From Lachnospiraceae bacterium (GTDB taxonomy: Bacteria; Bacillota; Clostridia; Lachnospirales; Lachnospiraceae): a stretch of 64,000 bases of DNA. The stretch lies in the NCBI GenBank assembly GCA_910575035.1, contig CAJTDL010000003.1:227961-291960 (forward strand). The letters are read 5' to 3'. A program made the translations under genes and the position numbers. The notes beneath the pieces are model-generated. The model was given only the letters and a program-made list of their open reading frames with translations, was not told the DNA's origin and ran no database searches. Shown in pieces: positions 36,207 through 45,299 of this stretch; the stretch's first letter is position 1; each line of letters starts with the position of its first letter.

Positions 36207-37191
36207 CTGTGCCCTCCCCTTTTTCCCCTATCACATGGTATCCCAATTTTACCTCTTTCAAAGCACTCTCCCCTTTCTGCAGGATTTCAAGCATCATCTG
36301 GATAGCGATCTCCCCGCTTTTTTCGTAAGGATAGCGCACTGTGAGCAACGATGGGCTTGCCACCTTTGCAATATCTGAATCTCCCTGCCCAGCCACCAGG
36401 ATTTGCTCCGGAACCCCTATGCCATGCTCCTGGAGATATTGTATCGCGCCAGCAGCTATGGTGTCTGTGGCACAAACCATCCCATCCAAATCCCTGCATT
36501 TTTCCAACAGTTCCCCTGCCTTCTCATAACCAGAGGACAAGGAAAAATCTGCTATGGCGAAATTTTCCTTCAGCTGGGCGCATCCCATGTCCCGCACCGC
36601 TTCGCAAAAGCCCCGGTACCGTTCTGCCCCCACGGCTTTATCCTGCTGGATCGCGCCAATATACCCCAACTTCTTCCGCCCCTTTTCCAAAATCAGTTTT
36701 GTCAGGTCATAGGAAGCATGGTAATCATCATGAAAGACACAGTAATAGCCTGGCAGGCGCTGCCCTACGATCACCACGGGAACCATCATGGTCTTCAGCA
36801 TCCGCTTATGGGCTGCCGTCAGCACTGTGGCAATTAAGATCACCCCATCCACCTGCTTCTCATGGAAGGCAGACAAATATTCCAGCTCCTTCTGAGGGTC
36901 ATTCTGGGTGACAGCCAAAAGCATCTGATACCCGCTCTCATTTAGCACGGAAAGTATCCCCTCCACTTCCTTCCCAATGGACGCAGAAGCGATCTTCGGC
37001 ACGATCACGCCGATCATCTTCGTCTTTTTTGTCCGCAGCATTTGTGCCTGCACAGAAGGGCGGTAGCCCGTCTCCTCTACCACCTTGCGGATCGCCTCAC
37101 GTTTTTCCTCTGAAATATACCCATTGTTAAAATACCTGGAAACAGCTGCACTGGATACGCCGGCCAACTTTGCGATTTCTGCTATATTCAT
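36187..37191 (-). CDS. LacI-family regulator, sucrose-repressor (ScrR)-like
   Basis: 334 residues. HTH NIAEIAKLAGVSSAAVSRYFNNGYISEEKREAI is close in style to ScrR-type regulators, then an effector domain (KMIGVIVPKIASASIGKEV, LDGMVCATDTIAAGA). It is followed by the macro gene, with 20 bp overlap. Control of sucrose or fructan genes such as the GH32 gene 8 kb away is possible but not shown. Confidence 0.92.
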   Translation of the reverse strand: MNIAEIAKLAGVSSAAVSRYFNNGYISEEKREAIRKVVEETGYRPSVQAQMLRTKKTKMIGVIVPKIASASIGKEVEGILSVLNESGYQMLLAVTQNDPQKELEYLSAFHEKQVDGVILIATVLTAAHKRMLKTMMVPVVIVGQRLPGYYCVFHDDYHASYDLTKLILEKGRKKLGYIGAIQQDKAVGAERYRGFCEAVRDMGCAQLKENFAIADFSLSSGYEKAGELLEKCRDLDGMVCATDTIAAGAIQYLQEHGIGVPEQILVAGQGDSDIAKVASPSLLTVRYPYEKSGEIAIQMMLEILQKGESALKEVKLGYHVIGEKGEGTDAVSDC

Positions 37192-37223
37192 CTGTACCTC
37201 TCCTTACCTTTACTACTAAAACA

Positions 37224-37448
37224 TTAATATTCCTTCGAAATCCTGTCAATCCCATACATCTCCAGAAAATCCTTCAAATCCCCTTCATTTCGGATAAACA
37301 TCACTTCCTCAAATTTCCCTGTATGGATATCCTTAAATCCTGCCACCTGCTCCCCGTTGCAGATGCTGCATTTTAAGACAGGCTTCTGCTTTTGCCTGTC
37401 AAAGAATTTCGCCTCTGCTTTCTTTCCTGCCTTTTTGCGAAACCACAT
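37224..37448 (-). CDS. small conserved hypothetical protein
   Basis: 74 residues: a basic start MWFRKKAGKKAEAKFFDRQ, a CSIC motif, then VAGFKDIHTGKFEEVMFIRNEGDLKDFLEMYGI. I recall similar short proteins in Firmicutes without a known role. It sits 32 bp upstream of the ScrR-like gene on the same strand. No signal peptide or transmembrane segment. The following 240 bp, 37449-37688, shows nothing. Confidence 0.7.
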   Translation of the reverse strand: MWFRKKAGKKAEAKFFDRQKQKPVLKCSICNGEQVAGFKDIHTGKFEEVMFIRNEGDLKDFLEMYGIDRISKEY

Positions 37449-37688
37449 CTATCTTCCCCCTTCCTCAAATCCATCCACAATCCTTCTGTAAAAAAGTTTT
37501 TCCTTCCTCAGAGCCTTCCTCAATCTTTAAGAAAAAAATTTTTCCTTTCCCAGCCCATCCAAGATGTTTCCATGAAAAAGAATACCTTTTTCCATAAAAG
37601 AATATCACACTATCATCCCAAAATCTATCCATTGCTGCTTCTACCTAAGAATATCACTTTTTCCCTTTACAAACAAGCTATTTTCCAA

Positions 37689-38474
37689 TTACTGGATGTC
37701 CTTTCCGCCATATTTTACATAAGCCGCCAGAACCCCGGCCAGCCCATACAGCATCCCCAGCCCGGCCAGCATTCCATCCAGCCCGCTTTCCGACACGATC
37801 CTGGTTCCTTCCGCATACCAAAAAGGCGTCACATATTTCAAAAATCCCGCTTCTTTTGACAAGTTCGCAATCAACTGCAGAAAATACATTACAGCGGCAA
37901 TCCCCAGCCCAATCCCCATGCCTCCCCTTCTCAAAAAGGCCGAGATCCCAAAGCAGATCCCTGCAAGCTCTGCCTGCAGCAGAAAATACGCAAAATGCAC
38001 CAGCAAGATCCCCTTCCATGGAACTTCCTCCCCTATGCTTACAAGGGCGGCAGAGGACACCGCCAAAACTGCCAGGTTCAGCAGCGCCACCTGCGCCAAC
38101 ACCGCCGCCAGCTTTTCCGTCAGGACGCGCCTCCTGCTGACAGGATGCACCAGCAAAAATTCTGCCGTATGCCCCCTTTCTTCCTTTTCCAGCATGGACA
38201 CTGCGCATAGGGCAGCAAAAAACGCGCCCCCCAGCCCTAGTATATTCCCACATTCCACGGCATAAAACCCTTCCAATGTGCCAAAATTCACCTGATCCAT
38301 CCCAAAAGCCTCCGAAAAGCTTCCCATTGAAGAAAACATATCCCCCAGATTCCCCATATCCCCCTCCATTTCTGGATAAATCAGCACACAGGCAGCCATT
38401 AAAAAAGAAATCGCTGCCGCCCAGACCAAAAAAGCTACCCTTCCCTGCCGCAATTCATGTCTTACTAACGTCAT
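37689..38474 (-). CDS. ABC-2 type transporter permease
   Basis: 261 residues, about six hydrophobic segments; the start MTLVRHELRQGRVAFLVWAA, MLEKEERGHTAEFLLVHPVSRRRV and YAEGTRIV are features of ABC-2 exporter permeases. It overlaps the ATPase gene by 4 nt and forms a TetR-ATPase-permease operon. Substrate unknown; drug or peptide export is typical of such units. Confidence 0.9.
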   Translation of the reverse strand: MTLVRHELRQGRVAFLVWAAAISFLMAACVLIYPEMEGDMGNLGDMFSSMGSFSEAFGMDQVNFGTLEGFYAVECGNILGLGGAFFAALCAVSMLEKEERGHTAEFLLVHPVSRRRVLTEKLAAVLAQVALLNLAVLAVSSAALVSIGEEVPWKGILLVHFAYFLLQAELAGICFGISAFLRRGGMGIGLGIAAVMYFLQLIANLSKEAGFLKYVTPFWYAEGTRIVSESGLDGMLAGLGMLYGLAGVLAAYVKYGGKDIQ

Positions 38475-39472
38475 TTCCCATCACCCCCGTCCAAATAATA
38501 GTGCATAAATATTTCTTCCAGATCCGGCTCAGAAATGGACAGATCCAAAATATGCTGCCCTGCCAATCCCCTCACCAATTGATTTATATCCCCAGCATAA
38601 AGAAACCGAACCGCATCCCCCTCCTTTTTCAAATCCCGGATTCCCATACTATATATGCCGCTCCCTGCTTCCTGCCCCTTGCCATCCCCCTTCTGTAAAC
38701 CTGTCCCTTTTTGCATACCCCCTTCCTTTTGCAGCCCGTTTTCCTTTTCTAACTCCAACAGACGCCCAAACCATGCCATATCTATCTCCCCCCGAACCAT
38801 GACCCGCTTCGCATTTGCCCGTGCCAAGGCTTCCACATAGTCACAGGCAACCATCCTCCCTTCCCTGACAATCGCAGCCCTCCCACAATTCCTCTGGATT
38901 TCTGAAAGCACATGAGAGGAAAAGAAAATTGTCACCCCCCTTTCATTCCTCTCTTTTATTATCTGAAAAAATTCCCGCTGCATCAGCGGATCCAGCCCTG
39001 ACGTGGGCTCATCCAACACAAGCAGCCTGGGATTATGCTGCAAGGCGCAGACAATCGCAACCTTTTTCCGATTTCCAAAGGAAAGCTCCTCCACCTTTCT
39101 GGCTTTATCTAACTCCAGCCTCTGGCAGAGCCTGTCCGACTCCTCCTTACAATCCTTTTTCCGCAAACGGGCTGAAAGCTTTAAGATATCCCCCACCCGC
39201 ATCCCCTGGTAAAAAATCGCCTCGGAGGGCAGGTACCCTACCTCCTCCAATACCTTCTGCTTTTCCTCCCGGATCTCCTTCCCCAGAACAAACGCCTTCC
39301 CGCTGCTGGCCTGAATCAGCCCCATCAGGGTACGGATTGTCGTGCTTTTCCCCGCCCCATTAGGCCCCATATACCCAAAAAACTCCCCCTCCTGCACACA
39401 TAGGTCCAATTCCAAAATCCCTCTGGATTTCCCATAATACTTGGTCAATTTTTCCGTCCTTATCGCTTCCAT
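38471..39472 (-). CDS. ABC transporter ATP-binding protein
   Basis: 333 residues. Walker A GPNGAGKST (about 36-44), ABC signature LSFGNRKKVAI (a deviation from LSGGQ), Walker B LLVLDEPTSGLDPL, then SSHVLSEIQR. A C-terminal extension contains a local repeat: LQKEGG, MQKGTG, LQKGDG, coded at about 38680-38745, a low-complexity insert that may differ between strains. Partner of the permease at 37689-38474. Confidence 0.93.
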   Translation of the reverse strand: MEAIRTEKLTKYYGKSRGILELDLCVQEGEFFGYMGPNGAGKSTTIRTLMGLIQASSGKAFVLGKEIREEKQKVLEEVGYLPSEAIFYQGMRVGDILKLSARLRKKDCKEESDRLCQRLELDKARKVEELSFGNRKKVAIVCALQHNPRLLVLDEPTSGLDPLMQREFFQIIKERNERGVTIFFSSHVLSEIQRNCGRAAIVREGRMVACDYVEALARANAKRVMVRGEIDMAWFGRLLELEKENGLQKEGGMQKGTGLQKGDGKGQEAGSGIYSMGIRDLKKEGDAVRFLYAGDINQLVRGLAGQHILDLSISEPDLEEIFMHYYLDGGDGK

Positions 39473-39473
39473 A

Positions 39474-40085
39474 TTATCCTCTCCGCAGATAAACTGCCTT
39501 CCAAAATTTTAACAGCTCTAAAAAATCCTTTTCCATCTCCTGCACATCCAGTTCCTCCCTCTGCAGCGCTTCCCACAAATACCCCTCTGATGCCCAATAC
39601 ATCTCACGGTACATCATCTTCAGATCCAATCCAGGCACAAATTGCCCCTGGTCCAATCCCTGGATTGTCTCCCTTGCCTTTATCCCAAACATCTTCTGAT
39701 AAATTTTCTGCACCTCCTGGCATACTGCAACATCCTTCTCGTAAAATGCCCGTACCGCAAAATATCCCATATCCGGATATTGCCGAAAAATCTGCATCTT
39801 CGCCTGCATTCCCCGATACATCATTTCAAACAGGTCATTTTGCTCATAGCACCCATACCGCTCCATCCACTCCATTGTAAACTGTGCGCTCTGCTCCCAC
39901 AAAAACAGATACAGCTCCCGTTTATTCTGAAAATAGTGGAACAGCAGCGACTTGCTGATACCAGCCGCATCCGCAATCTCCCGCATAGGGCTTTTTTTAT
40001 AAGGATTTTGGGCAAACACCCGATACCCTGCCTGGATGATGCGCTCCTGTTTTTCCGCTGGCAAATGATAAAACCTCTCATTCAT
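39474..40085 (-). CDS. TetR-family regulator of the ABC exporter
   Basis: 203 residues. HTH: PMREIADAAGISKSLLFHYFQNKRELYLFLWE in the first 60 residues, then the ligand-binding helical domain. First gene of the exporter operon, 1 nt from the ATPase gene. A perfect 28-bp palindrome lies 40-68 bp upstream of the start codon and is the probable operator, so it probably represses its own operon. Confidence 0.93.
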   Translation of the reverse strand: MNERFYHLPAEKQERIIQAGYRVFAQNPYKKSPMREIADAAGISKSLLFHYFQNKRELYLFLWEQSAQFTMEWMERYGCYEQNDLFEMMYRGMQAKMQIFRQYPDMGYFAVRAFYEKDVAVCQEVQKIYQKMFGIKARETIQGLDQGQFVPGLDLKMMYREMYWASEGYLWEALQREELDVQEMEKDFLELLKFWKAVYLRRG

Positions 40086-40125
40086 AGAAACCTCCTGCTT
40101 CCCCTGCTATTTACCATTATACCCT

Positions 40126-40153
40126 ATTGACCGTTTTTGGGAAGACGGTCAAT
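40126..40153. promoter_or_regulatory. TetR operator
   Basis: ATTGACCGT (40126-40134) and ACGGTCAAT (40145-40153) form a perfect 9-bp inverted repeat with a 10-bp spacer. A TATAAT on the minus strand at 40121-40116 follows directly. Arms and spacing fit a TetR site and it is upstream of the tetR gene. Confidence 0.75.
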
Positions 40154-40236
40154 GAAATATTTCCCCTGCTATCCATGGATTCGCTGGGCATGATAATCCT
40201 ATTTGCACTGATTTTCCGCATTGCCCCCATATAAAA

Positions 40237-40263
40237 CAGGCAGCATTTCCAAAATGCTGCCTG
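40237..40263 (-). terminator. rho-independent terminator of ybaK and the small ORF
   Basis: Perfect 12-bp stem CAGGCAGCATTT (40237-40248) / AAATGCTGCCTG (40252-40263), loop of 3 nt. On the minus strand TTTTATAT follows. It comes 20 bp after the stop of the small ORF at 40283. Confidence 0.9.
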
Positions 40264-40282
40264 CTTTAGAATACCCTTTCGC

Positions 40283-40402
40283 TCATTCCCGCTTTTTATG
40301 GAAAGCCTCCATGTTCTCCTGGAATTTTTCTTCCGAAAGCCCTGCTGGATGCGCTGCCGCCTGGAACGCCAGTGGGGCTGGGAAGCTTAACTGCTGTCTC
40401 AT
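40283..40402 (-). CDS. possible 39-residue ORF coupled to ybaK
   Basis: ATG 40402 overlaps the ybaK stop by one base (TGATG) and the frame stays open to TGA at 40283, right before the terminator. It encodes a product starting MRQQLSFPAPLAFQAA and ending EAFHKKRE. The placement within one transcript unit, between ybaK and its terminator, favours translation by coupling. No family recognised; the frame may also be chance. Confidence 0.45.
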   Translation of the reverse strand: MRQQLSFPAPLAFQAAAHPAGLSEEKFQENMEAFHKKRE

Positions 40403-40881
40403 CACTCTATAATATCCTCAAGCCTGAACTCCAGGATCTTTTTCAACCCTTCCAGGGAAACCTGCACCTGGTAGCCAATTTTCCCCCCGCTAAAGATAAT
40501 ACTGCCAAACTCCTGGGCAGACCGTTCAATCACCGTTGGGAACGGCTTTTTCATCCCAATCGGCGAACAGCCTCCATGGACATATCCCGTCAAAGCTAGC
40601 AAATCTTTGGATTTCAGCATATGAATGCTTTTTTCCCCAACGGATTTCGCCGCCTTCTTCAAATCCAGCTCTTTCTGGACAGGGACTAAGAAAACATAAT
40701 TTCTATTGGAGTTACCCACTGTCACCAATGTTTTAAACACCTGATCCGGATCCTGACGCAGGACAGCCGCAACCTCCACGCCGCTGACAACGCCAGTATC
40801 CACATAACAATAGCTTGTATACTCTATTTTCTTCTGCTCCAACAGCCGCATAACATTTGTTTTATCTAAATTCTTTTTCAC
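40402..40881 (-). CDS. ybaK: YbaK/EbsC-type Cys-tRNA(Pro) deacylase
   Basis: Editing protein that hydrolyses mischarged Cys-tRNA(Pro). About 159 residues from GTG 40881, which has GGAGGGAG upstream. The ATG at 40908 has no ribosome site. Signature: YVDTGVVSGVEVAAVL, DQVFKTLVTVGN, VPVQKELDLKKAAKSVGEKSIHM, and GCSPIGMKKPFPTVI. Followed by a coupled small ORF and terminator. Confidence 0.9.
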   Translation of the reverse strand: MKKNLDKTNVMRLLEQKKIEYTSYCYVDTGVVSGVEVAAVLRQDPDQVFKTLVTVGNSNRNYVFLVPVQKELDLKKAAKSVGEKSIHMLKSKDLLALTGYVHGGCSPIGMKKPFPTVIERSAQEFGSIIFSGGKIGYQVQVSLEGLKKILEFRLEDIIE

Positions 40882-40920
40882 TTTTCTCTCCCTCCGCCAA
40901 ATTTCCATTTATCAAATCAC

Positions 40921-41055
40921 TCAAACGAAATTTATGCCTTCTGCCTTTCGCTTCCGTCTCATGGACTGTTTCCATATCCACTGTGTATTCACAATGTTTC
41001 CTTTCTCCATCACATAAATGTTGTCCGGGCCTGGCACGTTGGCCAGGCGGGACAG
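40921..41055 (-). pseudogene. ABC exporter ATPase C-terminal relic
   Basis: Open stretch ending in TGA at 40921, encoding LSRLANVPGPDNIYVMEKGNIV then a diverged tail. It resembles the H-loop region of ABC exporter ATPases (HRLANV..ADNIYVMEKG). No start or Walker motifs remain. Short and diverged, so the call is tentative; the remainder of 40924-41245 shows nothing else. Confidence 0.4.
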
Positions 41056-41245
41056 AGGAAGTTAGGATCTGGCAGGGATGCAGGTGAACCTGGTAAACAC
41101 GAGAGGTTCGCTTCCGTAGATGGATGGGATACATAAGGCCATGTAGAACGGAAATGAAGACGTTTTATTTCGTATACCCAAAACCAACTATTTTCGTACC
41201 AAATACAGAGAACTATCCATCCTCTTGGCTCATTCATCTGAGATA

Positions 41246-41452
41246 TTAAACTAAAAATGCCTTGAATTTCCATTTTTTAGCCAAATGAAACTCCTTCTTT
41301 CTGTATGTAAATATCTTGTATAAATCGTGCTTGTGCTGATCAGCATTCTGAGCAATGGTTCTTAATGAAGCATCTGCATATCCTCTTTTCAAAAATTCTC
41401 CTTTTGCACAAGCAATTATTATTTCATCATCCCCCTCAATTCTACTCTCCAT
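41246..41452 (-). pseudogene. truncated TetR-type regulator relic
   Basis: 68 codons. The N-terminal part is a TetR HTH start (IIIACAKGEFLKRGYADASLRTIAQNA), then the sequence departs from the family and stops. Full TetR proteins are about 190 residues. It is next to the ABC exporter pair, which has its own intact TetR at 45300, so this is probably a degraded gene. Confidence 0.65.
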
Positions 41453-41635
41453 TGTCTACCACCTCTTTCTCTTTTACAACAGCGTTTCCGAAACAGTGTA
41501 TTCGAAGCCTTAATTATACTCAGAAAATTCCGTTTGTCAAGATAAAAAAACGAATTTTTTTAAACCCTAATTACCTCCGAATTAAGTCACATCGCTTTAT
41601 TTATTTTGCACTATATTAAAGGAACATCCTCTTTC

Positions 41636-43372
41636 TTATTCCATCGCCCAATTCTGGCTCTGCGTCTGGAGTTTCACCATGTGGGCATAGATACCGTTCT
41701 TTTTCAAAAGCATATCGGAACTGCCCTGCTCCGCCACTGTGCCTTCCGAAAGGACGACAATCTTATCCGCCCCAGCAACGGTACGCATACGGTGGGCAAT
41801 CATCATAACCGTCTTATTCTCAAGCAGCCTTGACAGCGATTCCTGAATCAGCGTCTCATTTTCCACGTCAAGGCTTGCCGTCGCTTCGTCCAGCAGGACA
41901 ATTGGGGCATCCTTCAGAAATGCCCTGGCAATCGAGATACGCTGGCGTTCCCCGCCTGACAGCTCGCAGCCGTTCTCCCCGATCAGGGTGTTCCACTTGT
42001 CCGGGAGCCTCGCCGCAAATTCATCCACATTGGCAAGCCTCGCCGCCTCAAGCACCTCCGCATCAGTTGCATCCTTTCGCCCTAGGCGGATATTCTCCAT
42101 GACCGTATTGTTAAACAGCGTCACATCCTGGAACACGATGGAATAAAGGGACATGAGCGATTCCGGGTCGATCTTCGATATATCCATGCCGCCTACCGTA
42201 ATCTTTCCCTTCTGGATATCCCAGAACCTTGATGCAAGGCGGGAAACCGTCGTCTTTCCGCCGCCGGAAGGCCCGACCAGCGCAGTGACCTGCCCCTGCT
42301 TCGCGGTAAAGGATACATCCTTCAATACCGTTTCCCCACTGTTATAGGAAAATCCCACATGGTCAAAAATAATGTCATATCCTCTGTTTGTCAGTTTCGA
42401 CCTTCCTTCCTGTTCCGGGTGGCTTAAGATTTCCTCCATCCTCCTGCACTGGATATTCCTTATCATAATAACTGCACTTAAATTATCCAATGCAGCGATC
42501 AATGGGTCATATACGCGGGAAACTAAAATCATAAAAGCAAAAAACGTGAGCAGGGTAATCCTTCCATCTGCTAACAGCGCGCCTCCCGCCAACACAGTCG
42601 TAGCGATGCCTACTTTAAGCACCATGCGCCCGCAGGTATGGAATACCGCATTGGTAAGCTCGCCTATCACTGTATATTTCTCCACATCCTTTATCTTTTT
42701 ATCCAGCCCTTTCAGGTATCCAGTCTCTGCATTGTTTGCTTTCAGGTCACGCAGCGTTTCCAGGCATTCCTGGATGCCGTCTGAACACGCAATGGACACC
42801 TCCGTCACCTTTTCCTGCCGAATCCGCATAATGCCCGCCGTGGCAAGGATGATGCCGAAAGAAACAGGCAGCACCCACAGGGAGGCAAGAGCCATGCGCC
42901 AGTCGAAGACAAAGAGCCCTGCTGCAATCAAAAGGGTGGAAATAAGCGAACCTATAAATTCTGGCACCCAATGGGATAATCCGCCCTCTAATGTCGCACA
43001 GTCCGTCATAAGAACCGTTGTCAGGTCGGACAGATCTTTTTTTCCGAAAAAGGACAGGGGGATCTTCCGCAGCTTCTCCGCAAGGGAAAGCCTGCGCACG
43101 CCGCTCTCCACATAGGTGGCGAAAAAGGTGGCGTTGTACTGGATATAATATGTCAGCATAATGAGTCCAAGGGCAATGGCAAGCCCTGCGATGTAAAATG
43201 TGCTTTTCCCTTCCGGGATGCCCCCATCCAGCAGGTCACCAATGAGGTTATATAACAGCACCACCGGAACCATCAGGGAAAGGTTATGCAGGATGCAGGC
43301 AAAAAACGCCCCCACCATATCCTTTGCACCCTTGTCAGACAGGGCAAACGTGTGCTTTAACTTTTCATGCAT
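41636..43372 (-). CDS. ABC transporter, fused permease-ATPase, second subunit
   Basis: 578 residues from ATG 43372 (GTG 43381 is the alternative). The N-terminal half is a six-helix exporter domain; the C-terminal half is the ATPase with GPSGGGKTT, LSGGERQRISIARA, VLLDEATASLD and MIAHRMRTV. It overlaps the stop of the first subunit by 8 nt and forms a heterodimeric exporter-fold transporter. Length and fold resemble YbtP/YbtQ-type (siderophore import) or multidrug pairs; which is unknown. Confidence 0.92.
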   Translation of the reverse strand: MHEKLKHTFALSDKGAKDMVGAFFACILHNLSLMVPVVLLYNLIGDLLDGGIPEGKSTFYIAGLAIALGLIMLTYYIQYNATFFATYVESGVRRLSLAEKLRKIPLSFFGKKDLSDLTTVLMTDCATLEGGLSHWVPEFIGSLISTLLIAAGLFVFDWRMALASLWVLPVSFGIILATAGIMRIRQEKVTEVSIACSDGIQECLETLRDLKANNAETGYLKGLDKKIKDVEKYTVIGELTNAVFHTCGRMVLKVGIATTVLAGGALLADGRITLLTFFAFMILVSRVYDPLIAALDNLSAVIMIRNIQCRRMEEILSHPEQEGRSKLTNRGYDIIFDHVGFSYNSGETVLKDVSFTAKQGQVTALVGPSGGGKTTVSRLASRFWDIQKGKITVGGMDISKIDPESLMSLYSIVFQDVTLFNNTVMENIRLGRKDATDAEVLEAARLANVDEFAARLPDKWNTLIGENGCELSGGERQRISIARAFLKDAPIVLLDEATASLDVENETLIQESLSRLLENKTVMMIAHRMRTVAGADKIVVLSEGTVAEQGSSDMLLKKNGIYAHMVKLQTQSQNWAME

Positions 43373-45140
43373 TTGAAACACCTACCTTCCATTTTGCGGC
43401 TTTGTTGTACTGCCTCCACATTTCGGCATACAGGCCGTCCTTATCCTTAAGCTGGTCGTGTGTGCCTGTATCTTCTATCTTCCCCTCTTTGATTACCACA
43501 ATCCTGTCCGCGCCAGTAACGGTAGAAAGCCTGTGTGCAATCATCAGTATGGTCTTTCCTTTTGCAAGCACAGAAAACGCCGCCTGCACTTTTGCCTCGT
43601 TGTCCGGGTCGGCGAAAGCGGTAGCCTCATCCAGTATCAGGATTGGCGCATTTTTCAGCATCACCCTCGCAATGGAAATACGCTGCTGCTCCCCGCCCGA
43701 CAGGTACACACCCTTTGCGCCTACCACCGTATCCACACCTTTTGGCAGTTTTTCAAGGATATCATCGCACTGCGCATCGTGGAGGGCTTTCAGTATTTCT
43801 TCACGGGAAGCGTCCGGCTTTGCCATCTGCACATTTTCCAGGATAGACGTCTTCAAAAGTTTGGAATCCTGGAATACAAAGGAAACCGTATCCATCAGTT
43901 TTTCTTTTGGGATGTCCTTTACATTGACGCCGCCAATCTTCACACTGCCGCTTTCTACATCCCAGAACCTTGCCACGATGCTGGCAAGGGTAGTCTTTCC
44001 CCCACCCGATGGCCCAACGAAAGCAACGTGTTCGCCTGGTCTGATTGTAAGAGAAATGTTTTCCAGCGCGTTCCTCTTAGCGCCCTTATACCGGAAGGAA
44101 ACTCCGGAAAGCTCCACGGAATTGTCTTTCGGATGTTTCGGATGATTTGTTTCCGGCAGCGGCTCCATTTCCAGGATGCTGTCAATGCGGGACATGGCGT
44201 CCGCCACGATCAGCTTATTTTCGCTGGCATACATAATCTTTGTCAGCGTAAGCGTAAGAATTGGCGTGATGATGATGTAATACATTAAATTCAGTAAAAA
44301 CCCATTTGTCACCCCGCCCGATGCCATCACCAGTGCCGCCACGACCAGGACGGCAAAAATCCCGTTCACCAGCGTGGTGTAACACATCATCGGGAAACGC
44401 AGGTCTTTTGTATAGGCGATCACCCATTTCTCGTAATTGTCGATAGCTTCTTTGAAGCGCCTGAAAGAGAACACCGACTGGCCGAAGGTTTTGACCACCG
44501 AAATGCCCCTTACATACTCCATCGCTTCATTGGACATCTGCCCCAGGGCGTTGTTGTATTCTTCCATCTTCTCTGCCATGCGTTTTCCCGTCATGACGCT
44601 CATGATGGCAAACGCCGCCGCAACTGGCAGGAGGCTTAAAAGCCCCAGCCGCCAGTCAAAGACAAGCAGAAGGACGATAAGCCCCACAGGTGTCGCAAGG
44701 GCGTTTGCCTTGTCGGGGAGCTGGTGGGCAAGATAGGTTTCTGTTGCCGCACTGGATTCATAAACAATCTTCCTGACTTTGCCGCTGCCAATGCCGTCCA
44801 TGAACCCCATGGGCAGGGTCACGATATGGTGCATTGCCTTTGCCCGCATATTTGCCTGCACCCGGAACGCCGCCAGATGGGAACATATCAGAGCCGCGAT
44901 ATAGATCAGGATCGCCGCCACTGCGAAAACTACCGCCATCCAGCCGTTATGGGACAGAGCCTGCACATCCCCGTAATTCGGAGCCACATCCAAAACTTCA
45001 TTGATGACTTTCCAGATGTATACAAACGGGAGCAATGCCACCAGTGCGCTCAGTGCGCTTAAAATCCATGACGCTACGGTCAGGTACTTATAACCCCCGG
45101 CATACCGAAGGAGCCGCTTTAAATTGGATTCTTTTTTCAA
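43365..45140 (-). CDS. ABC transporter, fused permease-ATPase, first subunit
   Basis: 591 residues, start TTG 45140 with GGAGG 8-9 nt upstream. Six transmembrane segments in residues 15-300, then ATPase: GPSGGGKTTLAS, LSGGEQQRISIARVML, and ILDEATAFADPDNEA. The AFADP phrase occurs in YbtP/Q- and IrtAB-like transporters as I recall, so iron-chelate import is one option (weak). Partner of the 41636-43372 subunit. TetR regulator upstream. Confidence 0.92.
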   Translation of the reverse strand: MKKESNLKRLLRYAGGYKYLTVASWILSALSALVALLPFVYIWKVINEVLDVAPNYGDVQALSHNGWMAVVFAVAAILIYIAALICSHLAAFRVQANMRAKAMHHIVTLPMGFMDGIGSGKVRKIVYESSAATETYLAHQLPDKANALATPVGLIVLLLVFDWRLGLLSLLPVAAAFAIMSVMTGKRMAEKMEEYNNALGQMSNEAMEYVRGISVVKTFGQSVFSFRRFKEAIDNYEKWVIAYTKDLRFPMMCYTTLVNGIFAVLVVAALVMASGGVTNGFLLNLMYYIIITPILTLTLTKIMYASENKLIVADAMSRIDSILEMEPLPETNHPKHPKDNSVELSGVSFRYKGAKRNALENISLTIRPGEHVAFVGPSGGGKTTLASIVARFWDVESGSVKIGGVNVKDIPKEKLMDTVSFVFQDSKLLKTSILENVQMAKPDASREEILKALHDAQCDDILEKLPKGVDTVVGAKGVYLSGGEQQRISIARVMLKNAPILILDEATAFADPDNEAKVQAAFSVLAKGKTILMIAHRLSTVTGADRIVVIKEGKIEDTGTHDQLKDKDGLYAEMWRQYNKAAKWKVGVSNA

Positions 45141-45217
45141 AAGTAAGACCTCCTTGTATGTTTTTCTATGATAAAGGGAACGCTGCAGTCATTCCCTGTT
45201 ATCCTTATGAAATATCA

Positions 45218-45233
45218 GTTAGTTTTCACTAAC
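45218..45233. promoter_or_regulatory. short palindrome between TetR and the ABC pair
   Basis: GTTAGT and ACTAAC around TTTC, a 16-bp perfect palindrome, 78 bp upstream of the ABC start codon. Possible operator or a leader hairpin. Confidence 0.35.
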
Positions 45234-45299
45234 CTACAGGGAAAAATATAATAGAAAGCCCGCAATGCAAACTTTCTATATATTAGCTGTTGGCCCGGA

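Noticed and set aside
41010..41273. 87-codon minus-strand frame
   Set aside because: No motif or ribosome site; the relic in another frame of the same region is more convincing.
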